A stretch of DNA of 64,000 nt, from contig CALVNF010000001.1 of assembly GCA_944349595.1 (NCBI GenBank), forward strand, positions 62,001 to 126,000, given 5' to 3'. Shown one piece after another: positions 28,574 through 38,655 of the stretch. The position numbers were made by a program, and so were the translations under genes. Under the pieces are notes generated by a model. That model ran no database searches, was not told the origin of the DNA, and saw only the letters and a list, made by a program, of their open reading frames with translations. The number at the start of each line of letters is the position of its first letter. The stretch's first letter is position 1. This stretch comes from an uncultured Bacilli bacterium. Its GTDB lineage: Bacteria > Bacillota_I > Bacilli_A > RFN20 > CAG-826.

Positions 28574-30658
28574 ATGGAAGAAGAAAACAAAGCTAAAGAA
28601 AAAATTGAAACCGAAGATCAAATCAAAAAAGAAGAAGAACAACTTAAATTAACTGATGTTGATGTATCAAATGAGAGAGAAAGAGAAAAAGCAAGTGAAT
28701 CATATTCTGGAAAAGATATGACTGTTTTAGAAGGCTTACAAGCAGTTAGAATTAGACCTGGAATGTATATTGGATCAACTGGATTTACTGGTTTACATCA
28801 TTTAGTTTGGGAAATTTGTGATAATGCAATTGATGAAGCATTAGCTGGATATTGTACAAGAATTAAAGTTGAAATAAATGCTGATGGATCACTCACTGTA
28901 ACTGATAATGGAAGAGGAATTCCTGTTGATAAAGTTGAAAAATCTGGTTTAAGTGGCGTTGAAACTGCTTTTACAATACTTCACGCTGGTGGAAAATTTG
29001 GTGATAATAATATTTATAAAGTCTCTGGTGGACTCCACGGGGTTGGTGCAAGTGTTGTAAATGCTCTTTCAAAATGGTGTGAAGTTGAAGTTTGTAGAGA
29101 TGGTGGAAAATATTTTGTAAGATTTGAAAATGGCGGTCATATTGTTGAACCTTTAAAAAGAATTGGAGATAGTGATTTAAGAGGTAGTAAAGTTTCATTT
29201 ATGCCTGATAGTGAAATTTTTAGAGAAACTACAACTTTTGATTATGACACTATTAAAGATCGTTTGAGAATGATGGCTTATTTAAATAAAGGCATCACAA
29301 TTACCTTAAAAGATTCAAGACCTGGACAAGAAAAAGAAGAAGTTTTTTATAATGAAGGCGGTATCAAAGACTTTGTTACATACTTAAATAAAACTAAACT
29401 TCCATATTCTGAAAAAGTCAAAAAAGATATTGTAAGTTGTCCAATAATTTATACTGAAGGAGCGGAAGAAGTAACAATTGCTAAAGATAAAAAAATAAGA
29501 ATTTATGTTGAAGTATGTTTGCAATACACAACTGATTATACTTCAAGAATCTTTTCATTTTGTAATAATATTCAAACAATTGATGGAGGAACTCATGAAG
29601 TTGGTTTTAGAAATGCTTTATTAAATGCAATTAATGAATACGATAGAAACTTCATTAAATCAAAAGATAGAGATAAAGATGGTTCTTTTACAATTGATGA
29701 CTGTATTGAAGGCGTTACCGCAATAATTTCTGTTAAACATCCAGATCCACAATATGAAGGTCAAACAAAAGGTAAGTTAGGAAATAGTGAAATAAGACCT
29801 GCCGTATATCAAGTAACTAAAAAATGTTTAGATAGATTTTTAATTGAAAATAAAAAAGTTGCCGAAATTTTAATTCATAAAATTGAACAAGCTCAAAGAG
29901 CAAGACTAAGAGCTAAAAAAGCTCGAGATGAAGCAAGAAATAACAATAAACTTGCAACACTTGCTGGAAAATTATCAAATTGTTCGAGCAAAAACCCTGC
30001 GGAATGCGAATTATTTATTGTTGAAGGTAATTCAGCTGGTGGTAGTGCAAAAAACGGAAGAGACGCAAAAACTCAAGCAATTCTTCCTTTAAGGGGTAAA
30101 ATTTTAAACACAGCTAAAGCAAATGAATCTCGAATTTTTGCAAATAATGAAATTGCAAACATGATTCAAGCAATAGGTGCTGGTTTTGGTCCTGATTTTG
30201 ATATAAATAAAATTAGATATCATAAAATTATTATTATGACTGATGCTGATGTTGACGGTTCTCATATTAGAATTTTATTATTAACATTCTTCTTTAATTT
30301 TATGAGAGATTTAATTATAAACGGCAATGTCTACGTTGCTCAACCACCACTTTATTGTGTGACTTATCAAAAGAAAAAATATTATGCATATAACGATGAT
30401 GAACTTGAATTAATTAAAAAACAACTTAATTTAAAAGGAAATTATCCATTCCAAAGATATAAAGGTCTTGGTGAAATGGATGCGTCTCAATTAAGTGAAA
30501 CAACAATGGATCCAAATAATCGAAAATTAATTAGAGTTACTCTTTCTGATGCTCTTGAAGCTGACAAAGTTTTCCAAGATTTAATGGGAGACGAGGTAGA
30601 ACCAAGAAAAGAATTTATTATTAAAAATGCAAAATTTGTTGAAAATTTAGATATCTAA
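28574..30658 (+). CDS. gyrB: DNA gyrase subunit B
   Basis: A 694-residue GHKL ATPase/Toprim subunit of gyrase. Motifs: EICDNAIDEALAG, TDNGRGIPVD, GGLHGVGASVVNALS, and the Toprim DADVDGSHIRILLL. Two oddities are visible. The conserved EGDSAGG reads EGNSAGG at residues 484-490, and the first ~47 residues are a charged Glu/Lys-rich extension before TVLEGLQAVRIRPGMYIGS, about 35 longer than Bacillus GyrB. It has an AAAGGAG ribosome binding site and lies 18 bases ahead of gyrA, which favours gyrase over topoisomerase IV ParE. Confidence 0.96.
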   Translation: MEEENKAKEKIETEDQIKKEEEQLKLTDVDVSNEREREKASESYSGKDMTVLEGLQAVRIRPGMYIGSTGFTGLHHLVWEICDNAIDEALAGYCTRIKVEINADGSLTVTDNGRGIPVDKVEKSGLSGVETAFTILHAGGKFGDNNIYKVSGGLHGVGASVVNALSKWCEVEVCRDGGKYFVRFENGGHIVEPLKRIGDSDLRGSKVSFMPDSEIFRETTTFDYDTIKDRLRMMAYLNKGITITLKDSRPGQEKEEVFYNEGGIKDFVTYLNKTKLPYSEKVKKDIVSCPIIYTEGAEEVTIAKDKKIRIYVEVCLQYTTDYTSRIFSFCNNIQTIDGGTHEVGFRNALLNAINEYDRNFIKSKDRDKDGSFTIDDCIEGVTAIISVKHPDPQYEGQTKGKLGNSEIRPAVYQVTKKCLDRFLIENKKVAEILIHKIEQAQRARLRAKKARDEARNNNKLATLAGKLSNCSSKNPAECELFIVEGNSAGGSAKNGRDAKTQAILPLRGKILNTAKANESRIFANNEIANMIQAIGAGFGPDFDINKIRYHKIIIMTDADVDGSHIRILLLTFFFNFMRDLIINGNVYVAQPPLYCVTYQKKKYYAYNDDELELIKKQLNLKGNYPFQRYKGLGEMDASQLSETTMDPNNRKLIRVTLSDALEADKVFQDLMGDEVEPRKEFIIKNAKFVENLDI

Positions 30659-30676
30659 TTAAAGAGGTAAAAAATT

Positions 30677-33172
30677 ATGGATGAAAATGTAAAAGAAATA
30701 AAAGAAGGTATTCAAGCTGGATTGATTGATTCTGAAATCTCTGATAACGTCAAAAAAGGATTTTTAGATTATGCAATGTCGGTTATTGTCTCAAGAGCAT
30801 TACCTGATGCACGAGATGGTTTTAAACCAGTTCATAGAAGAATAATTTATGCTATGAATGAATCGGGTTATACTCCAGATAAACCATATGTCAAATGTGC
30901 AAAAATTGTCGGTGATGTCATGGGACAATATCACCCTCATGGAGATAGTGCAATTTATGATGCTTTAGTTAGATTAGCTCAAGATTTTTCAATGCGTTAT
31001 GTTTTAGTTGATGGTCATGGTAACTTTGGAAATATCGATGGAGACGGCGCTGCTGCAAATAGATATACCGAAGCAAGACTTGAAAAAATTGCTTCCTTAT
31101 TAGTTAGTGATATTAAAGAAGAAACGGTTGACTTTATTGACAATTATGATGGAAGTAAAAAAGAACCAGTTGTATTACCAGCAAGAATTCCAAATTTATT
31201 AGTTAACGGATCAAGTGGAATTGCTGTTGGTATGGCTACAAATATTCCACCACATAACTTAAAGGAAGTAATTGAAGGCGCAATTGCCTATGCTAAAAAT
31301 AAAGATATTTCTGTTGTTGAATTAATGGATATTATTAAAGGTCCAGATTTTCCAACAGCTGGAATTATTTTAGGAAGAAGCGGCATTAAAAAAGCTTATG
31401 AAACTGGAAGTGGTTGTATTGTAACTAGAGGTAGAGCTAGTATAAATCACTTAAGTAATGGAAAAAGTGAAATATTAATCAGTGAAATTCCATATCAAGT
31501 TAATAAATCAGTTCTCGTTAATAAAATTGGACAATTAGCTGATGAAAAAATAATTACTGGAATTACTGAAGTTAAAGATGAATCAAGTGATAAAACCGGA
31601 ATTAGAATTATTGTTGAATTAAATAAAGAAGCTGTACCAGAGGTTGTTTTAAATCAATTATATAAACAAACTCCACTTCAATCTAATTTTAATGTTCAAT
31701 CAATTGCTTTGGTTGATGGAACACCAAAACTTTTATCTCTTAAAGATATGTTAGAAGTTTATATTAATTTCCAAGAAGAAATTGTAAGAAAAAGATCGAC
31801 TTTTAGATTAAATAAAGCAATTGCAAGAGAACACATTTTAGAAGGTTTAATTTTAGCTAGTGAAAACATTAAAGATATTATTGATTTAATTACAAATTCT
31901 AAAACAAGCGAAGAAGCTGCTAATAAATTAAAAGAAAAATATCATTTATCAGACGAACAAACTGATGCTATTTTATCAATGACTTTAAGAAGATTAGCTG
32001 GTATTGAAAAAATAAATTTACTCACTGAAAAACAAGAAAATCAAAAAAATATTGAGGAATTGCAGTATATTTTATCATCTGAAGAACATATTTTAGAAAA
32101 AGTAATTTCCGAATTAGAAGAAATTAAAAATAAATATGGCGATGAAAGAAAGACTGAAATTTCAAGTGATGATTCTTTAATTGAAGATGAAGATTTAATT
32201 AAACAAGAAGATATTTTAATTACATTAACAACTTCAAATTATATTAAAAGAATGCCAATTGATACATTCCATATTCAAAATAGAGGTGGAAAAGGTGTAA
32301 AAGGAATGTCAACTCACGAAGACGATGATGTCTTAATGATGGTTAGAAGTAACACTCACCAAGATGTTTTATTCTTTACAAATTTAGGTAAGGTTTATAG
32401 AGTCAGAGGTCATAGAATTCCAGAAGGAAACAGAACTTCAAAAGGAATTCCAATTACTAACTTCCTAAATCTTGAAGAAAATGAAAAAGTAAAGAGTATT
32501 GTTTCAATTGATGATTATAAAAACGATCACTACTTATTATTTGCTACTAAAAAAGGTTTAGTTAAGAAAACAAACCTTGAAGAATATCGTTTAATTAGAC
32601 AAGATGGAAAAATTGCTATCGCCTTAAAAGACGACGATGAATTATTAGATGTAAAAGAAACTAACGGTAAAGGTTTAGTCTGTATTGCAAGCAATAATAA
32701 TCACATGGTTAAATTTAAAGAAAGTGATATTAGACCAAGCGGCAGAAATGCAAGTGGTGTAAAAGGTATTAACTTATCAAAACAATATGATGCAATATCT
32801 TTGGGTACTTCTTTAGAAGGAGATAATGTCTTAGTTATTACATCTCTTGGTTATGGAAAAATTTCAAAACTCGAAGATTATAGAGAAACAAATAGAGGAT
32901 CAAAAGGTGTTATTACTTTAAAAGGAAGTGAAAAACGTGGTGATATTGTAACTCTTAAAATTGTAAAAGGTGATGAAGATTTATTAATTATTACAAAAGA
33001 AGGGATTATGATTAGAATTAGTTTAAGTCAAATTAATTTAACTGGAAGAAATACATCTGGCGTAAGAGTTATTAATATTAATAAAGACGATGAGGTTTCA
33101 AGTGTTGCGGTCGTTCCTCATCAAGATGATGAAGAAGAAAACAGTGACACAAAAAAAGAGAGTGATAATTAA
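30677..33172 (+). CDS. gyrA: DNA gyrase subunit A
   Basis: An 831-residue DNA-cleaving subunit. The active-site Tyr is in AANRYTEARL near residue 129. The quinolone region GQYHPHGDSAIYDALVRLAQ keeps the sensitive-type Ser and acidic residue. The GyrA-box in the C-terminal wrapping domain is seen as QNRGGKGVKGM, and repeated blade motifs follow (GRNASGVKGI, NRGSKGVITL, GRNTSGVRVI). That supports gyrase rather than ParC. The stop overlaps the next ATG by one base. Confidence 0.97.
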   Translation: MDENVKEIKEGIQAGLIDSEISDNVKKGFLDYAMSVIVSRALPDARDGFKPVHRRIIYAMNESGYTPDKPYVKCAKIVGDVMGQYHPHGDSAIYDALVRLAQDFSMRYVLVDGHGNFGNIDGDGAAANRYTEARLEKIASLLVSDIKEETVDFIDNYDGSKKEPVVLPARIPNLLVNGSSGIAVGMATNIPPHNLKEVIEGAIAYAKNKDISVVELMDIIKGPDFPTAGIILGRSGIKKAYETGSGCIVTRGRASINHLSNGKSEILISEIPYQVNKSVLVNKIGQLADEKIITGITEVKDESSDKTGIRIIVELNKEAVPEVVLNQLYKQTPLQSNFNVQSIALVDGTPKLLSLKDMLEVYINFQEEIVRKRSTFRLNKAIAREHILEGLILASENIKDIIDLITNSKTSEEAANKLKEKYHLSDEQTDAILSMTLRRLAGIEKINLLTEKQENQKNIEELQYILSSEEHILEKVISELEEIKNKYGDERKTEISSDDSLIEDEDLIKQEDILITLTTSNYIKRMPIDTFHIQNRGGKGVKGMSTHEDDDVLMMVRSNTHQDVLFFTNLGKVYRVRGHRIPEGNRTSKGIPITNFLNLEENEKVKSIVSIDDYKNDHYLLFATKKGLVKKTNLEEYRLIRQDGKIAIALKDDDELLDVKETNGKGLVCIASNNNHMVKFKESDIRPSGRNASGVKGINLSKQYDAISLGTSLEGDNVLVITSLGYGKISKLEDYRETNRGSKGVITLKGSEKRGDIVTLKIVKGDEDLLIITKEGIMIRISLSQINLTGRNTSGVRVININKDDEVSSVAVVPHQDDEEENSDTKKESDN

Positions 33173-34206
33173 TGAAAGAAAAAAGAATTATTTTATTACA
33201 AGATCAAAAAAATTGCTTTTTTAAATCCGAAAGACTTAGAAAAGTGATTAAGGCCGCATTAGAAGAAGATGGAATTTATTATGTTTATAATAAATATGAT
33301 GAAGATGCAAAAATTGCTCATATCTTATATCCTTATTCTTCTAGTCAATTTGATTTAGTTTATAACAACAATAAAAAAATTGTAATGAGTTTATTTTATA
33401 CCGAAGGCGAATATAAAGGCGCTTTGTCTGATTTAGTAAAATCTCATGATTTAAATAAATTAACAATTAGTAAACTTAAATTAAATGAAATTTATAAAGT
33501 GGATAAAGTTTTAGTTCCTTGCGATGAATTTAAAAATGTTCTTATTAATAAAGGTGTTAATAGAAATAAAATTAAAGTTTTACCACCAGGAGCAAATTAT
33601 AAGATTTATAAATATTTGCCAGAAAAGGATATGCAACTTGCTAGAAGATATTTTTCAATTAATGAAAACGATCGTATAGTCTTATCTTTTGGAAATTTAA
33701 ATGATAAAAGTTGCATTGATAAGCTTTATACATTAGCTAGAATGAGACCTGATATTAAAATTATTTATTTTATAACTAATAATATTAATACCAAGAGACT
33801 TGATTTAAAAATAAGATTAGCGTTTTCTAAAAAGCCAAGTAATATTTATTTTACAAACTTTGTTGATATAAATATTTATAGATCGATTTTAAAAAACGCA
33901 AGATGTTTAGTGTATTTTAATTCTTATTTAATTGACGAAGTCCAATTACTTGAAGCATTTTCAAGCGAACTTCAAGTTTTTGCCCTTGATCAAGCACTTC
34001 CAAGAAGATATATTGAAAGTGATTTGTTGCTTCATAGTGACGATTTAAAAGATTTATATAAATTAATTACAGATTTTCTTGATTATAAGATTTCAAATAC
34101 AATTTCAAAAGCGTATGATTATGTAGTGGAACACGATGTAAAAAATTTCGGAGAAAAATTAGACGAAATTTATTCAAAATTAGAAGAGGAAAATAATTAT
34201 GATTGA
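33172..34206 (+). CDS. GT4-like glycosyltransferase (group 1 family, putative)
   Basis: 344 residues with a GT-B type layout. The middle stretch KVLVPCDEFKNVLINKGV then KIKVLPPGANYKIYKY is the linker found in group 1 glycosyltransferases before the nucleotide-sugar domain (LSFGNLNDKSCIDKL). The C-terminal donor site is degenerate: the usual E-x7-E is seen only loosely (EVQLLEAFSSE). Cytosolic or peripheral membrane; a glycolipid or cell-envelope role is likely but the substrates are unknown. It is wedged between gyrA and serS with overlaps on both sides (1 and 8 bases), an unusual insertion into that operon. Confidence 0.7.
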   Translation: MKEKRIILLQDQKNCFFKSERLRKVIKAALEEDGIYYVYNKYDEDAKIAHILYPYSSSQFDLVYNNNKKIVMSLFYTEGEYKGALSDLVKSHDLNKLTISKLKLNEIYKVDKVLVPCDEFKNVLINKGVNRNKIKVLPPGANYKIYKYLPEKDMQLARRYFSINENDRIVLSFGNLNDKSCIDKLYTLARMRPDIKIIYFITNNINTKRLDLKIRLAFSKKPSNIYFTNFVDINIYRSILKNARCLVYFNSYLIDEVQLLEAFSSELQVFALDQALPRRYIESDLLLHSDDLKDLYKLITDFLDYKISNTISKAYDYVVEHDVKNFGEKLDEIYSKLEEENNYD

Positions 34207-35479
34207 TATTAAAAAAATTGAACAAGATCCAAAAAAAGTTGAAGAACTATTAAAAAGAAAATTATATGATGTAAATTTTGACGAGTTCTTAACTAAAAAC
34301 AACAGAAGAAAAGAATTAATTGCTTTAGTTGAATCAAATAAAGCTCAACAAAATAGCTTATCAAAACAAGTGCCTGTTTATAAAAAAGAAGGCAAAAATG
34401 TTCAAGAAATTTTTGATAAAGTAAAACAATTAGCACAAGAAAACAAACAAAACCAAGAAGAATTAGAACAACTTGAAAAATATTGTTTTGATTTTTTAAA
34501 AGTTCTTCCAAACTTACCAGATGAAGATTTACTTCCTGGAGGAAAAGAAAATAATAGACCAATTTATACTTATAAAACAAAACCGGTATTTAATTTTAAA
34601 CCTAAAGATCATGTTGAACTTGAAGAATCTCTAGGTTTAATTGATTATGAAAGAGCAGCAAAAATTTCTGGTAGAGGTACATGGATTTATAAAGGTTTAG
34701 GTGCACAACTTGAATGGGCATTAATTAATTTCTTTATTAGTGAGCATTTAAAAGATGGTTATGAATTTATTTTACCTCCACATTTATTAAATTATGAAAG
34801 TGGTTATACAGCTGGTCAATTTCCAAAATTTGAAAATGATGTATTCTTTTTAAAAGATGTAGAACCAAGAAAATTTTTACTTCCAACCGCCGAAACTGCT
34901 TTAGTTAATTTATACCGTAATGAAATTTTAAAAGAAGAAGATTTACCAAGAAAATTCTTTGCCTATACTCCTTGTTATAGAATGGAAGCTGGATCTTATA
35001 GAACTGAAGAAAGAGGAACTATTAGAGGTTATCAATTTAACAAAGTTGAAATGGTTTGTTATACAAAAGATAATGAAAGCGACCAAATTTTTGAAGAAAT
35101 GGTTAATAAAGCAAAAAGATTGGTTGAAAAATTAGGATTACATTTCCAAATTTCAAAATTAGCCGCCGCTGATTGCAGCGCTTCAATGGCAAGAACATAT
35201 GATGTTGAAGTTTGGATTCCAAGTATGGGAATTTATAAAGAATGTTCTAGTGTATCAAACGCAAGAGATTATCAAGCAAGAAGGGGTATGATGAGATATA
35301 AAGATAAAGATGGAAAAGTCCATTATTGTCATACATTAAACGGTTCTGGTCTTGCAACTTCAAGATTAATCCCTGCAATTCTTGAACAAAATCAACAAGA
35401 AGATGGAAGTGTTATTATTCCAGAAGTATTAAGACCTTTCATGGGTGGATTAGAAAAACTTTCACCAATTAAAAAATAA
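34199..35479 (+). CDS. serS: Seryl-tRNA synthetase
   Basis: A 426-residue class II synthetase. The N-terminal coiled-coil arm spans ~30-100. The core has motif 2 (PCYRMEAGSYRTEERGTIRGYQF region) and motif 3 (TLNGSGLATSRLIPAILE). A GAGG ribosome binding site lies within the 3' end of the glycosyltransferase gene. No T-box leader is present because it is internal to the operon. The position downstream of gyrA is the Firmicutes norm. Confidence 0.96.
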   Translation: MIDIKKIEQDPKKVEELLKRKLYDVNFDEFLTKNNRRKELIALVESNKAQQNSLSKQVPVYKKEGKNVQEIFDKVKQLAQENKQNQEELEQLEKYCFDFLKVLPNLPDEDLLPGGKENNRPIYTYKTKPVFNFKPKDHVELEESLGLIDYERAAKISGRGTWIYKGLGAQLEWALINFFISEHLKDGYEFILPPHLLNYESGYTAGQFPKFENDVFFLKDVEPRKFLLPTAETALVNLYRNEILKEEDLPRKFFAYTPCYRMEAGSYRTEERGTIRGYQFNKVEMVCYTKDNESDQIFEEMVNKAKRLVEKLGLHFQISKLAAADCSASMARTYDVEVWIPSMGIYKECSSVSNARDYQARRGMMRYKDKDGKVHYCHTLNGSGLATSRLIPAILEQNQQEDGSVIIPEVLRPFMGGLEKLSPIKK

Positions 35480-35482
35480 TAG

Positions 35483-35488
35483 TATAAT
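35483..35488 (+). promoter_or_regulatory. -10 box of the SRP RNA gene
   Basis: TATAAT ends 5-7 bases before the predicted 5' end of the SRP RNA. No strong -35 was identified within the end of serS. Confidence 0.5.
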
Positions 35489-35493
35489 AATAA

Positions 35494-35578
35494 ATGCCAC
35501 TATAATAAATACTAGTGAACCTGGTCAGGACAGAAATGTAGCAGCCATAAGCAAGTCCCTTTATGTATAGTGGTTTTT
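35494..35578 (+). ncRNA. ffs: Signal recognition particle RNA (small 4.5S type)
   Basis: The conserved SRP core is read directly: GGTCAGG, then ACA-GAAA-TGT forming a stem with a GNRA tetraloop, then AGCAGCC. The outer stem pairs GCCACTATA (35496-35504) with TATAGTGGT (35565-35573). The RNA is about 80 bases, the short form lacking an Alu domain. It binds Ffh to target membrane proteins. A T-rich tail (35573-35582) serves as terminator. Confidence 0.95.
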
Positions 35579-35667
35579 ATTTTGAATTAAAATAAGAATA
35601 AAAAACTTAAAATTTTACATTGTAAAAAATTTATAAGTTTATTTTTTTATATTAATTTTTAATTTTA

Positions 35668-35696
35668 TTGAGGTTTTGCACATAAATAACTATAAT
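35668..35696 (+). promoter_or_regulatory. Promoter of the ABC/P-ATPase/ADH operon
   Basis: TTGAGG (35668-35673) and TATAAT (35691-35696) are separated by exactly 17 bases. The ATG of the next gene (35703) begins 7 bases after the -10 box, at or next to the expected +1, so the transcript should be leaderless. Confidence 0.7.
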
Positions 35697-35702
35697 TATT
35701 AC

Positions 35703-38654
35703 ATGCTTAAATTAATTAATATAAACAAAGATTATAAATTAGATTCAACAAACAAAGTTGAAGCTTTAAAAAGCATAAATATTGAATTTGAAAGTTCTGG
35801 TTTTGTATCCATTCTTGGTCCTTCTGGATGCGGTAAAACCACGCTTTTAAATGTAATTGGAGGATTAGATCACTATAATTCCGGAGATCTAATTATTGAA
35901 AATATTTCAACTAAAAATTTCTCAAATTATGACTGGGATGTTTATAGAAATAATCGAATTGGTTTTGTTTTTCAAAGATATAATTTAATTCCACACTTAT
36001 CATTATTAGAAAATGTTGAAATGCCATTAATTTTAAACGGGGAATCGAAATCTGACATAGTAAAAAAAGCAAAAGAAGCATTAAAAATCGTTGGATTAGA
36101 AAAAGAAGTTAATAAAAAACCCAATCAATTATCTGGTGGCCAAATGCAAAGGGTTGCAATCGCTCGTGCAATTGTAAATAATCCAGAAATTATTTTAGCG
36201 GATGAACCAACAGGTGCATTAGATACAAAAACAAGCATTGTAGTTATGAATATTTTAAAAGAAATATCCAAAACTAAACTTGTAATAATGGTCACTCATA
36301 ATGAAAATCTTGCAAAAAGATATTCTAATAGAATAATTTCGATGCTTGATGGAAAAATTATTAATGACTCAATAAATGTCCCTCAAAAAGAAGATGTTGT
36401 TGATGTTTTAACTGAAAAAGTATATCAAAACCTCACTAAAAAGACTAAAAAAACCTCAATGTCTTATTTAACAAGTTTAAGAATTAGCTTTAAAAATGTT
36501 TTAACAAAAAAAGGAAGAACCATTTTAACAGCTGTTGCATCAAGCGTTGGAATAATTGGTGTTGGTTTAGTTTTATCAATTTCAAGTGGATTTAGTGGAT
36601 ATATTGATCGAGTTCAAGCGGCAACTGCTAGTAATTCACCAATTACTATTTCAAGTGTTTCTTATTCTTATAAAGTAAATGATGATTTACCAGATTTTGA
36701 AAAATTCCCAACTGATAATAATTTATATGTTTATGATGATACTAAAACTTTAGTAACAAGTATTGCACATATTAATAAATTGGATAATAATTTTTTAAAT
36801 TATTTAGATGATATTGCTAATGATCCAAAATATTCTTCTTCATTAGCTAGTAAATTAATAAATTATCGAGACTTTGATATAAATTTAGTTGCAAAAAATA
36901 CTAGTAAAAGCGAGGACGGGAAAGAATTTGATAATTATCAATTAGTTAATCCTTATGATAAGGTTTCTTCTTCAATTACAAGTGGAATTGCAAACATTAC
37001 TGGACTTCCAAATTATATTTTTCATGAATTATACGGAGATGAAGATTATATTTTAACTTCTTATGATGTTTTACAAGGCGAATTTCCAAGAAACGAAATA
37101 ATTTATGAAGAAGACGGAACAATGGTTTTTGAATCTGCTTTAATTTTAGATTCTTATAACCGACTTTCAAAAACCACCCTTGAAGATTTAGGATTATTTT
37201 CTGAATATGAGTTAGAAAATAAAGAAAAAATTTCATTTGACGATATCATTGGAAAAGAATATGGATTTATTTTAAATAGTGATTTATATAAAAAAGAAGA
37301 GGCTGCAACAGCAACTTATCCTAGCAAAACTCAAACTTTAAAAATTAAAACAAGCGATGGTAATATAATTTCTATTCCGGTTGTAACTTCTGAAAAAACA
37401 ATGTATCAATTTCCAGAAAAGTTATCAAATTATTCATATAGAAAAGATGTTTATGAAAATTCAAAATTAAGAGTAAAAATAACTGGAATTTTGAGAGTTA
37501 AACAAGATTCAATTTTAGATTATATGCCAGCAAGTCTTGGTTATACTGAAGTTTTAAAAGATTTTATATTACAAGATAATTTTAATAATGATATTGGAAA
37601 GTTATCTAAAAATAATTTAGTTATTGGTGATTTTAGTCAATTAAATACAATATTAACCAATATGAATTATTTTGAATTCTTTAATACATATTTTGGGATG
37701 AATTTAGAAGTTCCATCATGGGCGGAATCTTTAATGGTTCCAACTTTGGAACAATTTAAAACAGCATTTAATGATATTTTCACCGGTTATGCAATATTCC
37801 AGCAAAAACAAGCACTTGACGATGAAGTTGATCCAGAACTTGCCGATTATGAATTTATTCCTAATTTTAATTATGTTTATACGACACAAACTGGATTTTT
37901 AACTCAAATTGTAAAAGTTGGTGCAGATTTAAAATTGTCTCAAGAAAAAGAAGATAAATTGAATAGTTTATATGATCTAGATTTTACAAATAATCCAATT
38001 CAAGCATTGACTAAAGTTTATGAAATTCTATCTGATTCGGACATTCTTGTTTATTTCTTATCACAAATGAATAATTTTCAAAATATTAATACAATTATTT
38101 TATTTCCATCATCTTTAACTTCCAAATCTCTACTTTTAGAATATTTAGATAATTACAATATAAATAAAGCAGAAGAAGATAAAATAATTTATACCGATTT
38201 AATTGGTACATTAACTGATTCTTTAGGTGAAGTAATTAATATTATTTCTTGGGTTTTAATTGCATTTGCTTCAATTTCATTAATTGTAAGTTGTGTAATG
38301 GCTGGAATTATAACTTATAATTCTGTAATTGAAAGAACTAAAGAAATTGGAATTTTAAGAGCAGTTGGTGCAAGAAAAAAAGATGTAGGAAGATTATTTA
38401 AGAGTGAAAATTTAATTATTGGTTTTGTAAGTGGGTTATTTGGTGTGATTATTACATATATTTTACAAGTTCCAATTAATGTAATAATTAATTCCTTATT
38501 CCCAGATTATAATATAGGATCAATTGCAAATATTTCATTTATATTTGCAATATTATTAATTTTATTATCCGCCTTTTTATCATATATTTCTGGTTTAATA
38601 CCTGCAAGAATGGCTGCTAAAAAAGATCCAGTAGTAGCATTAAGGAGTGAATAA
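35703..38654 (+). CDS. MacB-like ABC transporter (ATPase fused to FtsX-type permease)
   Basis: 983 residues. Residues ~1-225 are a LolD/MacB-type ATPase: Walker [17 protein letters not shown], signature [14 protein letters not shown], Walker [13 protein letters not shown], switch MVTHN. A membrane helix near 280 is followed by a ~550-residue extracytoplasmic region, then three C-terminal helices with the FtsX motif [19 protein letters not shown]. Such proteins act as mechanotransmitters or peptide/lipoprotein exporters. The frame is open from a TTG at 35676, but the promoter placement favours the ATG at 35703. It is the first gene of a five-gene operon. Confidence 0.9.
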   Translation: MLKLININKDYKLDSTNKVEALKSINIEFESSGFVSILGPSGCGKTTLLNVIGGLDHYNSGDLIIENISTKNFSNYDWDVYRNNRIGFVFQRYNLIPHLSLLENVEMPLILNGESKSDIVKKAKEALKIVGLEKEVNKKPNQLSGGQMQRVAIARAIVNNPEIILADEPTGALDTKTSIVVMNILKEISKTKLVIMVTHNENLAKRYSNRIISMLDGKIINDSINVPQKEDVVDVLTEKVYQNLTKKTKKTSMSYLTSLRISFKNVLTKKGRTILTAVASSVGIIGVGLVLSISSGFSGYIDRVQAATASNSPITISSVSYSYKVNDDLPDFEKFPTDNNLYVYDDTKTLVTSIAHINKLDNNFLNYLDDIANDPKYSSSLASKLINYRDFDINLVAKNTSKSEDGKEFDNYQLVNPYDKVSSSITSGIANITGLPNYIFHELYGDEDYILTSYDVLQGEFPRNEIIYEEDGTMVFESALILDSYNRLSKTTLEDLGLFSEYELENKEKISFDDIIGKEYGFILNSDLYKKEEAATATYPSKTQTLKIKTSDGNIISIPVVTSEKTMYQFPEKLSNYSYRKDVYENSKLRVKITGILRVKQDSILDYMPASLGYTEVLKDFILQDNFNNDIGKLSKNNLVIGDFSQLNTILTNMNYFEFFNTYFGMNLEVPSWAESLMVPTLEQFKTAFNDIFTGYAIFQQKQALDDEVDPELADYEFIPNFNYVYTTQTGFLTQIVKVGADLKLSQEKEDKLNSLYDLDFTNNPIQALTKVYEILSDSDILVYFLSQMNNFQNINTIILFPSSLTSKSLLLEYLDNYNINKAEEDKIIYTDLIGTLTDSLGEVINIISWVLIAFASISLIVSCVMAGIITYNSVIERTKEIGILRAVGARKKDVGRLFKSENLIIGFVSGLFGVIITYILQVPINVIINSLFPDYNIGSIANISFIFAILLILLSAFLSYISGLIPARMAAKKDPVVALRSE

Positions 38655-38655
38655 T

